Positions 5,211-6,250 of a DNA stretch of 6,250 nucleotides are shown here, in pieces (position 1 is the stretch's first letter; each line of letters opens with the position of its first letter). A program made the translations under genes and the position numbers. The stretch covers positions 1 to 6,250 of the forward strand of contig CAADUC010000040.1 of the NCBI GenBank assembly GCA_900752115.1. Reading direction: 5' to 3'. A model generated the notes under the pieces. It did not search any database. It worked only from the letters and a program-made list of their open reading frames with translations, and had not been told where the DNA came from. This DNA is from Clostridia bacterium (lineage in GTDB: Bacteria > Bacillota > Clostridia > Oscillospirales > Acutalibacteraceae).

Positions 5211-5486
5211 GATGATGCCGGTTCGCTCCGGTTTTGAGACTTTTTTGTCTCGTAGCCAGTCATTGAGAGAGAAGCGGCGTGCAGAGTGTCTGCGGTTCAG
5301 AAAATGGCCGCTGCAAAAATGAAAACGTAAGAACAATCTGTCAAAAAACAGAAACAGACAATGAAAATCGGCCCCCGAGAGAAGCGGTTCTGCTTTTCTC
5401 GGGGACCGATCTTTGTGCATGTTTTTGCGGGGCTATTTTGCAGCAGCCCCTTGATGCATCCTATCTGATGAAGCGGAAAACGTTTT
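5211..5486. other. Convergent intergenic region with several inverted repeats
   Basis: No credible gene lies here. Beyond the rlmH terminator are CCGG-N6-CCGG (5218-5231), GAGAC-T6-GTCTC (5236-5251), and a nested structure in which AGCGGC (5273-5278) pairs with GCCGCT (5307-5312) around the hairpin GCAGA-GTG-TCTGC (5281-5293). The 11-mer GAGAGAAGCGG occurs at 5267-5277 and again at 5377-5387, the second copy inside the gdhA terminator stem. In the gdhA 3' UTR, GGGGCT (5429-5434) pairs with AGCCCC (5445-5450) without a U-tract. No clear promoter for a small RNA was found. Confidence 0.55.
5353..5410 (-). terminator. Probable terminator of gdhA
   Basis: On the minus strand a long hairpin covers 5410-5367. 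Five base pairs (5367-5371 with 5406-5410), one C/A mismatch, then thirteen pairs (5373-5385 with 5392-5404, one G-U) close a 6-nt loop. It is followed on that strand by TTTCATTGT, a short and imperfect U-tract. It lies about 76 nt past the gdhA stop. The stem is strong; the weak tail is why confidence is not higher. It could also stop plus-strand readthrough, though the U content on that side is poorer. Confidence 0.75.
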
Positions 5487-6250
5487 TTAGATGGCGCCCT
5501 CAGCGATCATGGAATCGGCAACCTTCAAGAAGCCGGCGATGTTCGCGCCGACCACATAGTTCTTCGGGAAGCCATATTTCTCAGCCGCAGCGTCGGCCTG
5601 ATTGAAGATGTTGACCATGATACCCTGCAGCTTCTGGTCAACCTCTTCGAAGCTCCAGGAAAGGCGCATGCTGTTCTGGGTCATCTCGAGAGCAGAGGTA
5701 GCAACGCCGCCGGCGTTGCTGGCCTTACCGGGAGCAAAGAGCACACCGTTCTTCTGCAGGTATTCGGTTGCCTCAATGCTGGTGGGCATGTTTGCGCCCT
5801 CCGCAACGGCGAGAACACCGTTGGCGACAAGAGCCTTCGCATCGTCGATCAGCAGCTCGTTCTGGGTGGCGCAGGGGAGAGCCACGTCGCACTTAACGGT
5901 CCATACTCCCTTGCCCTCATGGTACTCAGCGTTCGGACGATAGTTCTTGTACTCGGTCAGGCGGGCTCTCTTGACCTCCTTGATCTCCTTGATGGCGTCA
6001 AGATCAATACCCTCAGCGTCGTAAATCCAGCCGGTGGAGTCGCTCATCGTCACAACCTTCGCGCCCAGCTGCATAGCCTTCTCGCAGGCGTAAATAGCCA
6101 CGTTGCCGGCGCCGGAGATGGCGACGGTCTTGCCGGCCAGGTCAAGGCCGTTCTTCTTGAGCATGGCCTCGGTGAAGTACAGCAGGCCGTAGCCGGTAGC
6201 TTCCTTACGGGCCAGAGAGCCGCCATAGGTCAGGCCCTTGCCGGTGAGAA
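5487..6250 (-). CDS. gdhA: Glutamate dehydrogenase, C-terminal part (gene runs off the right edge)
   Basis: Glutamate dehydrogenase interconverts 2-oxoglutarate plus ammonium and glutamate in the cytoplasm. About 253 C-terminal residues are present; hexameric family members have about 445, so roughly 190 N-terminal residues, including the catalytic lysines, lie outside the window. The visible part opens with LTGKGLTYGGS and EATGYG, then the nucleotide-binding GAGNVA (46-51 of the visible part), SDSTG after the second strand, LPCATQNE, AEGANMPTS and the SNAGGVATSALEM active-site region. SDS at the end of the second strand resembles NADP-type enzymes such as that of E. coli, so an assimilatory NADP enzyme is my inference. 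Codon use (GCC, GGC, AAG and CTG preferred) looks more biased than in the neighbours, as expected of an abundant protein. It converges on the murA operon. The frame is open throughout. Confidence 0.97.
   Translation of the reverse strand, partial: LTGKGLTYGGSLARKEATGYGLLYFTEAMLKKNGLDLAGKTVAISGAGNVAIYACEKAMQLGAKVVTMSDSTGWIYDAEGIDLDAIKEIKEVKRARLTEYKNYRPNAEYHEGKGVWTVKCDVALPCATQNELLIDDAKALVANGVLAVAEGANMPTSIEATEYLQKNGVLFAPGKASNAGGVATSALEMTQNSMRLSWSFEEVDQKLQGIMVNIFNQADAAAEKYGFPKNYVVGANIAGFLKVADSMIAEGAI

Noticed and set aside
5218..5231. CCGGTTCGCTCCGG as a tRNA T-arm
   Set aside because: The stem is only 4 bp, the loop does not match the TTCRANY pattern, and no other tRNA arms surround it.
5320..5347. 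Minus-strand TTGACA as a promoter for an antisense RNA to rlmH
   Set aside because: The hexamer 17 nt downstream (CATTTT) is a poor -10 box, and no terminator with a U-tract follows.

Overview
The window looks like a chromosomal housekeeping segment of a low-to-moderate GC Gram-positive bacterium, most likely a member of the class Clostridia (the Oscillospiraceae/Ruminococcaceae are my best guess). The grounds are a LysM-G5-M23 peptidase of clostridial type, a murA / WalJ-like hydrolase / rlmH gene run, strong purine-rich ribosome binding sites, TTG start codons, and near-consensus vegetative promoters with Rho-independent terminators. Taxonomy is inferred from gene character and layout, not from a search.

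Layout. Positions 1-15 hold only the first five codons of a possible minus-strand gene. Its start lies directly beside a perfect 15-bp inverted repeat (21-63). Positions 64-364 form a divergent intergenic region with the promoter and strong ribosome binding site of the next gene. A membrane-anchored peptidoglycan hydrolase (LysM + G5 + M23 domains) occupies 365-2035 on the plus strand and is followed by a long 3' UTR and a textbook terminator at 2211-2245. A near-consensus promoter (2276-2304) then drives a three-gene plus-strand operon behind a roughly 250-nt structured leader: murA (2565-3848), a WalJ/YycJ-like metallo-beta-lactamase-fold hydrolase (3893-4687) and rlmH (4689-5168), closed by a terminator at 5184-5210. 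A convergent intergenic region (5211-5486) contains several inverted repeats and the probable terminator of gdhA. The C-terminal half of gdhA (hexameric glutamate dehydrogenase) runs on the minus strand off the right edge (5487-6250).

How the genes relate. MurA commits UDP-GlcNAc to peptidoglycan precursor synthesis, and the M23 protein probably cleaves or remodels the finished wall outside the membrane. The WalJ-like protein belongs to a family that in Bacilli is encoded with the WalRK wall-homeostasis regulators. RlmH modifies 23S rRNA. Glutamate dehydrogenase joins ammonium assimilation to the 2-oxoglutarate pool and is transcribed towards the operon. The theme is cell-wall maintenance beside core translation and nitrogen metabolism.

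I see no mobile element, CRISPR array, tRNA or rRNA, and no convincing undescribed multi-gene system. The parts most worth a second look are non-coding: the perfect inverted repeat at the left edge, mutually exclusive hairpins in the murA leader, and an unexplained structured stretch between rlmH and gdhA. The highly basic cytoplasmic arm of the M23 protein is also unusual.
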